Shown: positions 36,553 to 44,514 of the stretch, piece after piece
Layout: the number at the start of each line of letters is the position of its first letter
How positions within the stretch are numbered: position 1 is the first letter of the stretch
Assembly: GCA_051715425.1 (NCBI GenBank)
Contig: JBPXJS010000002.1
Location: 124,001 to 188,000 of the forward strand
Direction: 5' to 3'
Origin: JAJTFA01 sp051715425
Lineage (GTDB): Bacteria > Bacteroidota > Bacteroidia > UKL13-3
Length of the DNA: 64,000 bases
Made by a program: the position numbers and the translations under genes
Notes under the pieces: generated by a model
Seen by the model: only the letters and a program-made list of their open reading frames with translations
The model's database searches: none
Told to the model about the DNA's origin: nothing

Positions 36553-36797
36553 TAAAGTTGTTTGTTAGATGTAATTTCTGTGAAGCTAATGTCTGGAACA
36601 TCTTTTTGTGTTGCTTTTTTGTATTGCGGATATCCACATCCTCCCACCCCGCAGCTCATGTTAAAAATGGCCTGAAGCAATAAGATGGAACCAATGAGTG
36701 CATAAGTAAGGTTAAGCGAATAGATGGCCATTCCGATACTCAGTATTCCAAGTACCAATCGCAGGATTCGAAAAAAATCCCAGTTTTTCAGTAACAT
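36552..36797 (-). CDS. YgaP-like (DUF2892) small membrane protein
   Basis: 81 residues with two hydrophobic segments (RLVLGILSIGMAIYSL and ALIGSILLLQAIFNM), followed by a cysteine-containing turn SCGVGGCGYP and a polar tail. In E. coli YgaP this kind of membrane segment is fused to a rhodanese; here the rhodanese is the next gene, overlapping by one base. The two cysteines spaced by four residues could take part in sulfur or metal handling. Confidence 0.75.
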   Translation of the reverse strand: MLLKNWDFFRILRLVLGILSIGMAIYSLNLTYALIGSILLLQAIFNMSCGVGGCGYPQYKKATQKDVPDISFTEITSNKQL

Positions 36798-36798
36798 A

Positions 36799-37209
36799 TC
36801 AGTGAGGTAGTTTAGGTTTTAGATAACTGTATACCCAGGTTCCGGCAATAGCGCTTAGTAAGCCTGCTATCACAACAGGATAACCTGCACCGATCAATGC
36901 ATATAACGGGCCCGGACAAGCACCGGCCAATGCCCAGCCCATACCAAATATGGTTCCTCCGATAATCTGCCCTTTGCTGAATTGTTTGTCGGGAATAATA
37001 ATTACTTCCCCGTTTATGGTTTTAATCTGAAAACGTTTGATTAACCAAACAGACAAAACACCTACAGCAATTGCTGAACCTATAATACCGTACATATGAA
37101 AACTCTGGAACCGGAACATCTCCTGAATACGAAACCAGGAAACGGCTTCTGTTTTGGTTAATACCGTTCCGAACAGGGTTCCCACTAATAAATATTTTAT
37201 ATTTTTCAT
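36799..37209 (-). CDS. YeeE/YedE family half-transporter
   Basis: 136 residues with about four hydrophobic segments. Family motif GMGWALAGACPGPLYALIGA carries one conserved cysteine. YeeE (TsuA) proteins move thiosulfate through the membrane past a relay of cysteines; split versions occur as gene pairs. The partner is the gene at 37222, 12 bases upstream in the same direction. Together they probably import thiosulfate or sulfane sulfur into the cytoplasm. The start at 37209 gives KNIKYLLVGTLFGTVL as first segment. Confidence 0.85.
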   Translation of the reverse strand: MKNIKYLLVGTLFGTVLTKTEAVSWFRIQEMFRFQSFHMYGIIGSAIAVGVLSVWLIKRFQIKTINGEVIIIPDKQFSKGQIIGGTIFGMGWALAGACPGPLYALIGAGYPVVIAGLLSAIAGTWVYSYLKPKLPH

Positions 37210-37221
37210 TTCGTATGCGGT

Positions 37222-37788
37222 TTAAAAAATGCTGTAAATAAGTGGTGTCAAAAAGTGCGTCATCAGCAGTCCTCCTATGAAAAAGAAAATAACAGCAACC
37301 AGCGATGGCCATTGCAGGCTGGATAATCCCATGATGGCATGTCCGGAAGTACAACCACCTGCATATCGGGAACCAAAACCTATCATAAATCCACCCAGAA
37401 TAATGATCATAAATCCTTTCAGGGAGAATAGGGTAGTCCAGTTAAAAATATCAGATGGAACAAGCCCGTCAAATGAGGTAATGCCTAATGCTTTTATATC
37501 TTCTATTGTTTGAGCAGATATCTCAACCGGCTCTCCGTTATTGAGTAAAACACCACCCAGGAATCCACCGAGGAGAATACCCGTTACAAAAAAGATATTC
37601 CACATTTCTGCTTTCCAGTTGTATTTTAAAAACTGGATATTGAAAGGTACCGTTGCTGCGCATGCATGACGAAGAGAGGAGGAGATCCCCAACATTTTAT
37701 TCCCAATAATGAGCAACAGGGGAACCGAAATTCCGATAATTGGCCCGCTTACATACCAGGGCCAGGGTTGTTTTAATAGTTCAAGCAT
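37222..37788 (-). CDS. YeeE/YedE family half-transporter
   Basis: 188 residues with about five membrane segments. The motif SRYAGGCTSGHAIMGLSSLQ carries the conserved cysteine of this half. The first segment region WPWYVSGPIIGISVPLLLII is also typical. It pairs with the gene at 36799 to make one YeeE-like transporter. It begins one base after the stop of the universal stress protein gene, which may indicate translational coupling. Confidence 0.87.
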   Translation of the reverse strand: MLELLKQPWPWYVSGPIIGISVPLLLIIGNKMLGISSSLRHACAATVPFNIQFLKYNWKAEMWNIFFVTGILLGGFLGGVLLNNGEPVEISAQTIEDIKALGITSFDGLVPSDIFNWTTLFSLKGFMIIILGGFMIGFGSRYAGGCTSGHAIMGLSSLQWPSLVAVIFFFIGGLLMTHFLTPLIYSIF

Positions 37789-37789
37789 A

Positions 37790-38629
37790 TCAATCTTTAA
37801 GTTGGAAAGTTAGAATAGGTTTATAGAGATGGTTTATTAAATCAGATGAGATGCAACCTTTAATTAATTTGTTTATACCTGTACGTTGCCAGCTTCCAAT
37901 CGCAATAATGTCAATATTTTCCTTAGCCGTAAAATGCATAAGTCCTTCTTCTACGGTATGGTCGTTATATATGGCAAATTCCACTTGCTGCAGGTTATGT
38001 TTGTCGGCAAAAGCTTTCATGTGCTTCTGAGCTTCTCCGTCTGGAATAAAATCACCCGGTGTGTTAATGCGCACCAGGTATAGTTTGGCATTAAATGCCT
38101 GTTGCATGGCCAGTGCCATTTCACAGTGCGGAATATCATCCTGCTTAAAACTTCCGGCCAGCATTATTTTTTGAACCTCCATATCCGAGCGGTCACACTT
38201 TAATGTCATCACAGGAATAGAGCTGTGCATAGCGATATATTCACCATGTGTGCTGCTGATAAGTTCACCCAAACCGAGAGAAGTATGCGTTCCCATAATG
38301 ATCAGACTTGACTGGTGTTGTTGTGCGTATCGCATCACCTCTTCGTTTACATGTCCGAAACATACACATGTGGTTGCTGACGGGTAAAAGCGGTTTGCCC
38401 AACTTTTTATTTTTACCAACGCTTCTTCTTTTTGTTTTTTAGGAACGCTGGTATCAAAGTCTCCATCTTCAAATAATTCCCCCTCTTTGGTTAATAAAAT
38501 ATGAGAAGGCAATGTAATCACATGTATAAAATGGATTTCCGCATTCAGGTGTGTGGCAGTTTTTACGGCAAGGTCACTGCCGTAAGCTGAAATTTCACTG
38601 AAGTCTACCGGTACTAAAATATTTTTCAT
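37790..38629 (-). CDS. Tandem-domain universal stress protein (UspA)
   Basis: 279 residues with two Usp domains. The first starts MKNILVPVDFSEISAYGSDL and ends near residue 145 with the nucleotide-binding stretch IIMGTHTSLGLGELI; the second starts near 155 (QKIMLAGSFKQDDIPHCE) and has IIAIGSWQRTGINKLIKG. Usp proteins bind ATP or AMP and respond to stress. Its position between a rhodanese and the YeeE pair suggests it is co-expressed with the sulfur genes. A hairpin lies just upstream at 38641-38682. Confidence 0.88.
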   Translation of the reverse strand: MKNILVPVDFSEISAYGSDLAVKTATHLNAEIHFIHVITLPSHILLTKEGELFEDGDFDTSVPKKQKEEALVKIKSWANRFYPSATTCVCFGHVNEEVMRYAQQHQSSLIIMGTHTSLGLGELISSTHGEYIAMHSSIPVMTLKCDRSDMEVQKIMLAGSFKQDDIPHCEMALAMQQAFNAKLYLVRINTPGDFIPDGEAQKHMKAFADKHNLQQVEFAIYNDHTVEEGLMHFTAKENIDIIAIGSWQRTGINKLIKGCISSDLINHLYKPILTFQLKD

Positions 38630-38640
38630 TTTTATGGTAT

Positions 38641-38682
38641 AAAAGCTGTGTATGCTCTTTCCGAAGATAAAACATACACAGC
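38641..38682 (-). terminator. Intercistronic hairpin, possible terminator or processing site
   Basis: Perfect 10-base arms GCTGTGTATG (38645-38654) and CATACACAGC (38673-38682) with an 18-base loop. On the minus strand the hairpin is followed by TTTTA. It lies between the rhodanese stop and the Usp start, so it could lower expression of the distal part of the block. Confidence 0.5.
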
Positions 38683-38691
38683 ACTTGTTTA

Positions 38692-39015
38692 TTAATTTTG
38701 TGGCCAGGCACCTATACCACCTGAGAGGTTAAACGTTTTTAAACCCATATCTGCCATAATCGAACAGGCCTGACCGCTCCGGTTCCCGCTTCTGCAGTAA
38801 ATGAAACAGGGTCTGTCTTTTTTTAGCTCAGCAATTTGGCTATGGAAATCATAACCCATAATATCCATATTGATAGCCCCCCTGATATGTCCGCTGTGAA
38901 ATTCCGCTGGTGTACGTACGTCAATCAACACGGCATTGGGTGTACTTTCAAATGCCCTTTTAAAATCCATTCCGTTTAAATCTTCGTAAGATTTTTTAAA
39001 TAATGTACTAAACAT
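38692..39015 (-). CDS. Cytosolic single-domain rhodanese
   Basis: 107 residues with no signal peptide. LIDVRTPAEFHSGHIRGAIN is followed by the active loop CRSGNRS at residues 74-80 and LSGGIGAWPQN at the end. It could accept persulfide in the cytoplasm, downstream of YeeE import or upstream of CstB. It lies 30 bases after cstB and before the intercistronic hairpin. Confidence 0.88.
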   Translation of the reverse strand: MFSTLFKKSYEDLNGMDFKRAFESTPNAVLIDVRTPAEFHSGHIRGAINMDIMGYDFHSQIAELKKDRPCFIYCRSGNRSGQACSIMADMGLKTFNLSGGIGAWPQN

Positions 39016-39045
39016 GTTATTCTTTGTTATTGGTGTACCTTTAAA

Positions 39046-40470
39046 TTACAATAGTGTTGAAGGACATACATAGTCGGTAATTTTAAATTTGCCGGAGTCT
39101 TTGATTGATTTAAAACCACCATCAACATCTATCAGGTTATCATACCCTCTTGCTTTTAAAATGGAGGCAAAAATCATAGAACGGTATCCTCCTGCACAAT
39201 GCACGTAGTATGTTTTGTTCTTATCTACCGTCATCATGCTTTCATTAATATAGTCCAGTGGTGCATTTTCCGCATTCACTATGTGTTCCGACAGATATTC
39301 GCTGTTTTTTCTTACATCAAGTATATTAATACTGGGATCAGCAACTTCGGCCGCAGCAAATTCTTCTGCACTAACTGTACGAATGCTGTCAGTCTCTTTG
39401 CCGGCATTTTTCCAGGCTTCTATTCCACCTTTCAGATAACCAATGGCATGATCATAACCAACACGTGCCAGACGTGTAACGATTTCTTCTTCGCGTCCGA
39501 GCTCTGCCACAATCAGAATTTCCTGCTTAATATCAGGAATCATGGCACCAACCCATGGCGCAAAACTTCCATCAATTCCAATATTAATGGAGTTAGGAAC
39601 AAATGCTTTGGCAAAATCCTGCGCTTTTCTGGTATCAAGAATCAATGCATTGGTTTCGTTGGCTGCTGCTTCAAAAGCCTCCGGTGATAAAGCCTGTGAA
39701 CCACGGTGCAGAACTTCTGTAATACTGTCGTACCCCTGAATGTTCATCATTACATTTTTAGGGAAATAACCAGGAGGTGGCATCAGGCCTGTCAGCACTT
39801 CTTTGGTAAATTCTTCTTTGGTCATATCAGCACGTAAAGCATAGTTGGTTTCTTTCTGGTGTCCCAGCGTATCGTATGTTTCTTTGCTCATATTTTTTCC
39901 ACATGCTGATCCTGCGCCATGTGCAGGGTAAACAATGATATCATTGTTGAGCGGCATAATTTTATTACGTAAGGAATCAAACAGGTGTCCGGCCAGTTTA
40001 TCCTGCGTTAAATCTGCCACCACTTTTTGAGCCAGGTCAGGGCGTCCCACATCACCTATAAACAAGGTGTCACCGGTAAATAATGCATAGTCTTTTGCGT
40101 TTTCATCCTTTAACAAATAGCATGAACTTTCCATCGTATGACCGGGAGTATGTAACAATTTAAAAGTGATATCTCCCACTTTAAACTCCTGTCCGTCATT
40201 AGCAACAATGGCATCAAACCCAAGATTCATTCCTGTGGGGCCATATACAATCTGAGCCCCGGATTCCTTCGCAAGGTCAATATGACCTGAAACGAAATCG
40301 GCATGAAAATGTGTTTCAAATACGTATTTTATTTTAGCTCCGCTTTTTGCAGCACGCTCCATATATGGCGTGGTTTCACGCAGGGGATCTATTACTGCTG
40401 CTTCTCCGTTCGATTCGATGTAGTAGGCACCTTGTGCCAAACATCCGGTATAAATTTGCTCTACTTTCAT
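39046..40470 (-). CDS. CstB-like persulfide dioxygenase-rhodanese fusion
   Basis: 474 residues in three parts. Residues 1-240: metallo-beta-lactamase fold of the ETHE1 type with HFHADFVSGH (His54, His56, Asp58, His63) and LLHTPGHTMES. About 265-355: a rhodanese-like domain whose catalytic cysteine loop reads VAELGREEE, so it is inactive. About 370-470: an active rhodanese with CAGGYRS (Cys425). This matches CstB of staphylococci, which oxidises low-molecular-weight persulfides to sulfite or thiosulfate. Sulfite made here could leave through the TauE-like exporter encoded next to it. A Crp/Fnr-type site lies about 100 bases upstream. Confidence 0.9.
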   Translation of the reverse strand: MKVEQIYTGCLAQGAYYIESNGEAAVIDPLRETTPYMERAAKSGAKIKYVFETHFHADFVSGHIDLAKESGAQIVYGPTGMNLGFDAIVANDGQEFKVGDITFKLLHTPGHTMESSCYLLKDENAKDYALFTGDTLFIGDVGRPDLAQKVVADLTQDKLAGHLFDSLRNKIMPLNNDIIVYPAHGAGSACGKNMSKETYDTLGHQKETNYALRADMTKEEFTKEVLTGLMPPPGYFPKNVMMNIQGYDSITEVLHRGSQALSPEAFEAAANETNALILDTRKAQDFAKAFVPNSINIGIDGSFAPWVGAMIPDIKQEILIVAELGREEEIVTRLARVGYDHAIGYLKGGIEAWKNAGKETDSIRTVSAEEFAAAEVADPSINILDVRKNSEYLSEHIVNAENAPLDYINESMMTVDKNKTYYVHCAGGYRSMIFASILKARGYDNLIDVDGGFKSIKDSGKFKITDYVCPSTLL

Positions 40471-40542
40471 TTAATGATTTGTTGAGTGTTTAAATATTTT
40501 TTAATTGCTGAACAAAGTTCATGTTTTGTTTATTCAGGTACG

Positions 40543-40579
40543 GTTACATTTGTTACACAAGGTTGTAACTTATGTTACA
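40543..40579. promoter_or_regulatory. Putative Crp/Fnr operator upstream of cstB-like gene
   Basis: GTTACA at 40543-40548 and 40552-40557 are spaced by TTT, and 40564-40579 is the perfect palindrome TGTAAC-TTAT-GTTACA (6-4-6, as in Crp/Fnr sites). It overlaps the last codon of the TauE-like gene. The stretch GTTACAWWTGTTACACA is shared with the site at 41421. Confidence 0.55.
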
Positions 40580-41369
40580 GAAACAATTCTTTAATGATGA
40601 TGTAAATACCCATTACCAGCACAAACCAGCCGAATCCTGTTTTGAGTTTTGCCCCGTCAATTTTGGTTGACAGGTAGTTTCCTGAAAATATGCCTGCAAT
40701 AGCAATGGCTGTAACGATAAGTAAGAGGTTCCAGTTCATTTCAAAATGGCCCAAATCACCGGTAAATCCGATAAGGGATTTGGCCGCTATAATCATGAGG
40801 GAGGTTCCTACAGCTTCTTTCATTGGTAATCCGGTGAACAATACCAATGCGGGAATAATCAGAAATCCGCCTCCTGCACCCACAAGCCCTGTAAGAACGC
40901 CCACAACAGCACCCTCAATCAATATCATAGGGTAGTTAAATCCGGATGTAGTTGTACCTGTACTTTTGTTTTTGCTATTGCTTCTTATCATGCTTACCGA
41001 GGCAAATACCATCAGAATGGCAAACAACAGCATCATCAGAATGCTTTTACTTACAACAAAGGTTCCAAGCGTAAAAATTTCATCAGGTATGGCTGGTACA
41101 AGAAACTTGCGGGTTAGGTAAACGGCTGCAATAGATGGTGCTCCAAAAATGAGGCCTGTTTTAATGTTTACCAGGCCCTGTTTATATTTAGGAAAAGTTC
41201 CTACCAAACTGGTGGTTCCCACAATAAACAGGGAGTATGCGGTGGCTTCTACCGCATTTACATGAAACAGGTATACCAGAACAGGTACCGTTAAAATTGA
41301 ACCACCACCACCAATAAGGCCAAGAGAGATGCCGATTAAGGCAGATGCAACGTATCCTACTATTTCCAT
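40575..41369 (-). CDS. TauE/SafE family sulfite exporter-like protein
   Basis: 264 residues from ATG 41369; an in-frame TTG-type extension to 41393 is less likely. About eight membrane segments in two halves: GYVASALIGISLGLIGGGGS with a Gly-rich loop opens the first, and EGAVVGVLTGLVGAGGGFLI opens the second. By family it moves sulfite or organosulfonates out of the cell. In persulfide-detoxifying operons TauE accompanies CstB, as here. A GTTACA repeat operator lies 50-70 bases upstream. Confidence 0.9.
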   Translation of the reverse strand: MEIVGYVASALIGISLGLIGGGGSILTVPVLVYLFHVNAVEATAYSLFIVGTTSLVGTFPKYKQGLVNIKTGLIFGAPSIAAVYLTRKFLVPAIPDEIFTLGTFVVSKSILMMLLFAILMVFASVSMIRSNSKNKSTGTTTSGFNYPMILIEGAVVGVLTGLVGAGGGFLIIPALVLFTGLPMKEAVGTSLMIIAAKSLIGFTGDLGHFEMNWNLLLIVTAIAIAGIFSGNYLSTKIDGAKLKTGFGWFVLVMGIYIIIKELFL

Positions 41370-41412
41370 TTGTATCTTAAATTTGTGATACAAAGATTAG
41401 GAATAAAAAATG

Positions 41413-41435
41413 GTTGCAACGTTACAAATGTTACA
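41413..41435. promoter_or_regulatory. Putative Crp/Fnr operator upstream of tauE-like gene
   Basis: GTTGCAAC (41413-41420, itself palindromic) adjoins GTTACA-AAT-GTTACA (41421-41435). The following CACAGG is also shared, nearly, with the cstB site. The motif sits in the 77-base gap between the Crp/Fnr gene and tauE. Confidence 0.55.
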
Positions 41436-41446
41436 CAGGCATTTGT

Positions 41447-42082
41447 TTAGAATTTTAGTTCAATGCTGTTGCGCAGTAATTTGAGTTTTCCTTGTTGCTC
41501 CATTTGCTTTAAAAGCCTCGATATTACAACTCTTGAGGAGTTTAAATCGGTTGCTATTTGTTCGTGGGTAATGGCTAAGGTTTTTGTTTGAAATGTGTTT
41601 TTTTGCTTTATCAGGTAATATTCCAGCCTTTCGTCCATGCTGTGAAATGCCACGCTTCTGATAACATCCAATAATTCCTGAAAGCGGTTGCGGTAAGTCT
41701 CAATTACAAAGTAGTACCATGATTTGTGTTTAATCATCAGTTCATCCATTAACGCTATCGGGATGAGAATGGCCTCGCTGTCTTCAATGGCAATAGCTTC
41801 GAGTTCACTTTTTTTGTTTCGGGCAGCGCAAACAAAACTAAGCGCACACGCTTGCCCGGCCTCCAGAAAATACATAAAATATTCTTCGCCTTCTTCTCCG
41901 TCAGTAAAAAGTTTAATGCGTCCGCTGGTAATCAACATGGTTGATTTCAGGTATTGGCCGCTTTGCATAATCACATCTCCGGCCCTGAATTTTTTTAAAG
42001 AACCTTTGGATGCAATAAGGTTTCTCAGCTCGGGATCAAACTGAGAGAAAAGGGTATCTAATTTCTGAAGGATTTCTGTCAT
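41447..42082 (-). CDS. Crp/Fnr family transcriptional regulator
   Basis: 211 residues. The N-terminal cyclic-nucleotide-like domain (RNLIASKGSLKKFRAGDVIM, GRIKLFTDGEEGEEYFMYFL) is followed by a helix-turn-helix with LAITHEQIATDLNSSRVVIS. The first 40 residues have no FNR-type iron-sulfur cysteine cluster; Cys residues occur near 94-101 (GQACALSFVCAA). It is first in the sulfur block and overlaps pdxJ by four bases. The GTTACA sites before tauE and cstB are its likely targets; the signal could be persulfide, redox or a nucleotide. Confidence 0.87.
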   Translation of the reverse strand: MTEILQKLDTLFSQFDPELRNLIASKGSLKKFRAGDVIMQSGQYLKSTMLITSGRIKLFTDGEEGEEYFMYFLEAGQACALSFVCAARNKKSELEAIAIEDSEAILIPIALMDELMIKHKSWYYFVIETYRNRFQELLDVIRSVAFHSMDERLEYYLIKQKNTFQTKTLAITHEQIATDLNSSRVVISRLLKQMEQQGKLKLLRNSIELKF

Positions 42083-42798
42083 GCCTGTAATTGTCTTTTG
42101 TATAACTGGATGATATTTTCCAAACCATAGTATAATGCATCACAAATCAGGGCATGCCCAATGCTTACCTCAAGAAGGTTGGGTATATTTTGTTTAAAGT
42201 ACTTTAAATTTTGCAGGGAAAGGTCATGACCAGCGTTTAATCCCAAACCTGTTTCGGTAGCTTTTTGAGCAGCTTTTATAAATAAAGAAATGGCTTCTTC
42301 TTTGTTTGCGGCATAATGATGTGCATAACCCTCCGTGTATAACTCAATCCTGTCGGTACCGGTTAGTTTGGCACCAGCAACCATATTGTTATCCGGATCA
42401 ACAAAAATGGAAGTTCTGATTCCATTTTTCTTAAACAGGTTAATGGTTTCAATTAAATAATCTTTGTGTGTAATGGTATCCCATCCATGATCAGAGGTGA
42501 GTTGCCCTTCTGCATCAGGAACCAAGGTAACCTGATGGGGCTTAACTGCCAAAACCAGGTCAATAAACTTTTGCTCTCTCGGGTTTCCTTCAATATTTAA
42601 TTCAGTGGTGATTACTTTTTTCAGTTCATAAACATCAGCATACCTGATATGCCTTTCATCCGGACGAGGGTGAACGGTGATACCGTCAGCCCCGAATCGT
42701 TCACAATCCAAAGCTGTTTTAATCACATCCGGATTGTTACCACCTCTGGAATTACGCAGTGTGGCTATTTTATTAATATTTACAGATAGTTTGGTCAT
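42079..42798 (-). CDS. pdxJ: Pyridoxine 5'-phosphate synthase
   Basis: 239 residues. It condenses 1-deoxyxylulose 5-phosphate with 3-amino-2-oxopropyl phosphate in vitamin B6 synthesis. The family pattern is complete: LSVNINKIATLRNSRGGNNP, then GADGITVHPRPDERHI, VTLVPDAEGQLTSDHGW, and LGLNAGHDLSLQN, ending IGHALICDALYYGL. It overlaps the Crp/Fnr gene by four bases, so the two may be co-translated although unrelated in function. Its ATG forms part of the last heptad of repeat array B. Confidence 0.96.
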   Translation of the reverse strand: MTKLSVNINKIATLRNSRGGNNPDVIKTALDCERFGADGITVHPRPDERHIRYADVYELKKVITTELNIEGNPREQKFIDLVLAVKPHQVTLVPDAEGQLTSDHGWDTITHKDYLIETINLFKKNGIRTSIFVDPDNNMVAGAKLTGTDRIELYTEGYAHHYAANKEEAISLFIKAAQKATETGLGLNAGHDLSLQNLKYFKQNIPNLLEVSIGHALICDALYYGLENIIQLYKRQLQA

Positions 42799-42896
42799 TT
42801 GTCATTAGTCATTTGTCAATAGTCATTGCCTGTCCCGCCATTGCGGGAGTTATTTGTCATTGCCTGTCCCGCCATTACGGGAGTCATTTGTCATTG
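42799..42896. repeat. Heptad-periodic repeat array B with two hairpin units
   Basis: Five 7-base units GTCATTT, GTCATTA, GTCATTT, GTCAATA, GTCATTG run without interruption from 42794 (inside pdxJ) to 42828. Two copies of the hairpin unit follow (42822-42854 and 42856-42888). On the minus strand they read AATAACTCCCGC or AATGACTCCCGT, loop AATG (or TAATG), then GCGGGACAGGCAATGAC. The stem is the same as in array A at 23522 while the loop differs. The rest of the 129-base gap to 42928 has no other feature. Confidence 0.8.
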
Positions 42897-42927
42897 GTGC
42901 TTTGCGGGTGTGGCTTAATTTATCAAA

Positions 42928-43647
42928 TCATGCAAAGATAACCTCTTCTTCGGTTAACAGTTTTTCGTTACGGAAACGCAATAATAATTGGGCAACGGTA
43001 ACCACATCTTTTTGGCAATAGGTTTTAATTCGTTCCAGGTTTTTTTCTTCCCAGTATACTTTCCAAACCATGCTGCCATCAATATCATCTTTAGGTGTGG
43101 GTATTTGAAACGTGGATGCCAGCAATTCGAGAGAGGTAAAACTCTTAAAATCGCCAAACTTCCACAGCTCCATGGTATCGAGGTGTTGCACTTCCCAGGG
43201 TTTTCTGCCGGCAATGTTTAAGGCGTTTGGTATTTCTACACCATTAATCAGCATCCTTCGGCACATGTAAGGGAAATCAAATTCTTTTGCATTATGTCCA
43301 CAAAGCAAGTGATCAGGCTGATTGTAATAGCGTGTTATTAGCTGGTTAAACTCTTCAAGCAATAATTTTTCATCATCGCCATAAAAGGATTTTACCCTGA
43401 ACTGCCAGAAGTTTCCGCTGCGGTTAAATATACCAACCGATATACACACAATTTTACCAAATTCAGCATAAATACCTGCCCTGGGGTAAATGGTGGCTGA
43501 GGTTTCTTCCTCATTTTTTTTAAGGAATGCAGCTTTTTTGTCCCACAGGTTTTGCCATTTTTCCGGAAGGCTGGAGTAGGAGGGTTCCTGAGGTACTGTT
43601 TCAATATCCAGTACCAGTATTTTGGTTAAATCTAAGTGTTCGAGCAT
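42928..43647 (-). CDS. PolB-like 3'-5' exonuclease
   Basis: 239 residues. RNase H-like fold with Asp14-x-Glu16 in ILVLDIETVPQEPSY, then LLCGHNAKEFDFPYM, HLDTMELWKFGDFKSF and a closing IKTYCQKDVVTVAQLLLRF with the final acidic residue. It resembles the PF10108 group of stand-alone exonucleases related to the proofreading domain of family B polymerases. Likely acts on single-stranded DNA or RNA ends. Monocistronic, upstream of repeat array B. Confidence 0.85.
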   Translation of the reverse strand: MLEHLDLTKILVLDIETVPQEPSYSSLPEKWQNLWDKKAAFLKKNEEETSATIYPRAGIYAEFGKIVCISVGIFNRSGNFWQFRVKSFYGDDEKLLLEEFNQLITRYYNQPDHLLCGHNAKEFDFPYMCRRMLINGVEIPNALNIAGRKPWEVQHLDTMELWKFGDFKSFTSLELLASTFQIPTPKDDIDGSMVWKVYWEEKNLERIKTYCQKDVVTVAQLLLRFRNEKLLTEEEVIFA

Positions 43648-43749
43648 GGCAACATAATCTGTTGCTAAAATAGAAAATCCTTTGGGTAATTATATGTGAT
43701 CCGTTAAAATGGTTGATTCATTTGTAGAAACCATGGATTTGATCCGTGA

Positions 43750-44514
43750 TTACCAGCTTCCGCTACTTCCGCCACCACCAAATCCGCCACCGCCAAAACC
43801 TCCGAATCCACCTCCGCCTCCTCCACCACCGGATGAAAATCCTCCGCTGCCAAAGGTACCTCCCCAAAATATGGGTCCGCCCAAACCACTGCGTCTTCTA
43901 CCTCCGCGGCCACCACCAAAACGGGAAAACAGGGCAATGATGATAATGATGACGATGATGATTTTGAAAATAGATGGGGATCCTTTTTTCTTGTGCGATT
44001 TTACCGGGTTTTCATTCACATACTCTCCTGAAGCGGCTGCTATAAGAATGGTTGTGGCTTCATTGAGGCCTGCATAATAATCGCCCGCCTTAAAATTGGG
44101 CTTTATATCCTGTTCAATAATACGTTTGGTAAGCGCATCTGTTATGGTGGCTTCCATACCATAGCCGGTATGTATCCTTATTTTCCTGTCGGCAAGGGCA
44201 ACATAAATAAGTAAGCCGTTGTTTTTACCCTTTTCACCAATGCCCCATTCGCTCGATAACCGCTGACAATAATCAAACAGGTCATCATCTTCCAGCGAGT
44301 TTTCTATAACAATGGCTATTTGGGTAGATGTTGAATCGTAATAAGCTACAAGCTTTTGCTCCAGCGCATTTACCTGATCACTGCTTAATGTATTGGTATA
44401 ATCATTTACCAATCTGGGCGGATTGGGCTTTGCCGGAATATCTTTAGCAAATGAACCTGTTATAAAAAACAAGCCAAGCAAAAACATCAGGTAACGGAGT
44501 GGTTTATTGTTCAT
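43750..44514 (-). CDS. TPM domain membrane protein with Gly-rich tail (YgcG-like)
   Basis: 254 residues from ATG 44514; the longer frame to 44541 lacks a signal at its start. Signal peptide (LRYLMFLLGLFFITGSFA), TPM domain of about residues 30-170 (LVNDYTNTLSSDQVNALEQK, GLLIYVALADRKIRIHTGYG), one transmembrane segment IFKIIIVIIIIIALFSRFGG, then a cytosolic or exposed Arg/Gly-rich tail ending in runs of Gly, Phe and Ser. It follows a second TPM gene (overlap 11 bases) and lemA, a common trio. TPM domains have been linked to photosystem repair phosphatase activity; the role in Bacteroidota is unknown. Confidence 0.88.
   Translation of the reverse strand: MNNKPLRYLMFLLGLFFITGSFAKDIPAKPNPPRLVNDYTNTLSSDQVNALEQKLVAYYDSTSTQIAIVIENSLEDDDLFDYCQRLSSEWGIGEKGKNNGLLIYVALADRKIRIHTGYGMEATITDALTKRIIEQDIKPNFKAGDYYAGLNEATTILIAAASGEYVNENPVKSHKKKGSPSIFKIIIVIIIIIALFSRFGGGRGGRRRSGLGGPIFWGGTFGSGGFSSGGGGGGGGFGGFGGGGFGGGGSSGSW

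Noticed and set aside
39199..39687. 162-codon plus-strand frame
   Set aside because: Antisense to the well supported CstB-like gene; composition is rich in Phe, Ile and Cys with no recognisable motif.
43709..44077. Plus-strand frame with long proline runs
   Set aside because: It is the complement of the Gly-rich tail and TPM domain of the minus-strand gene at 43750; the prolines mirror the GGN codons.
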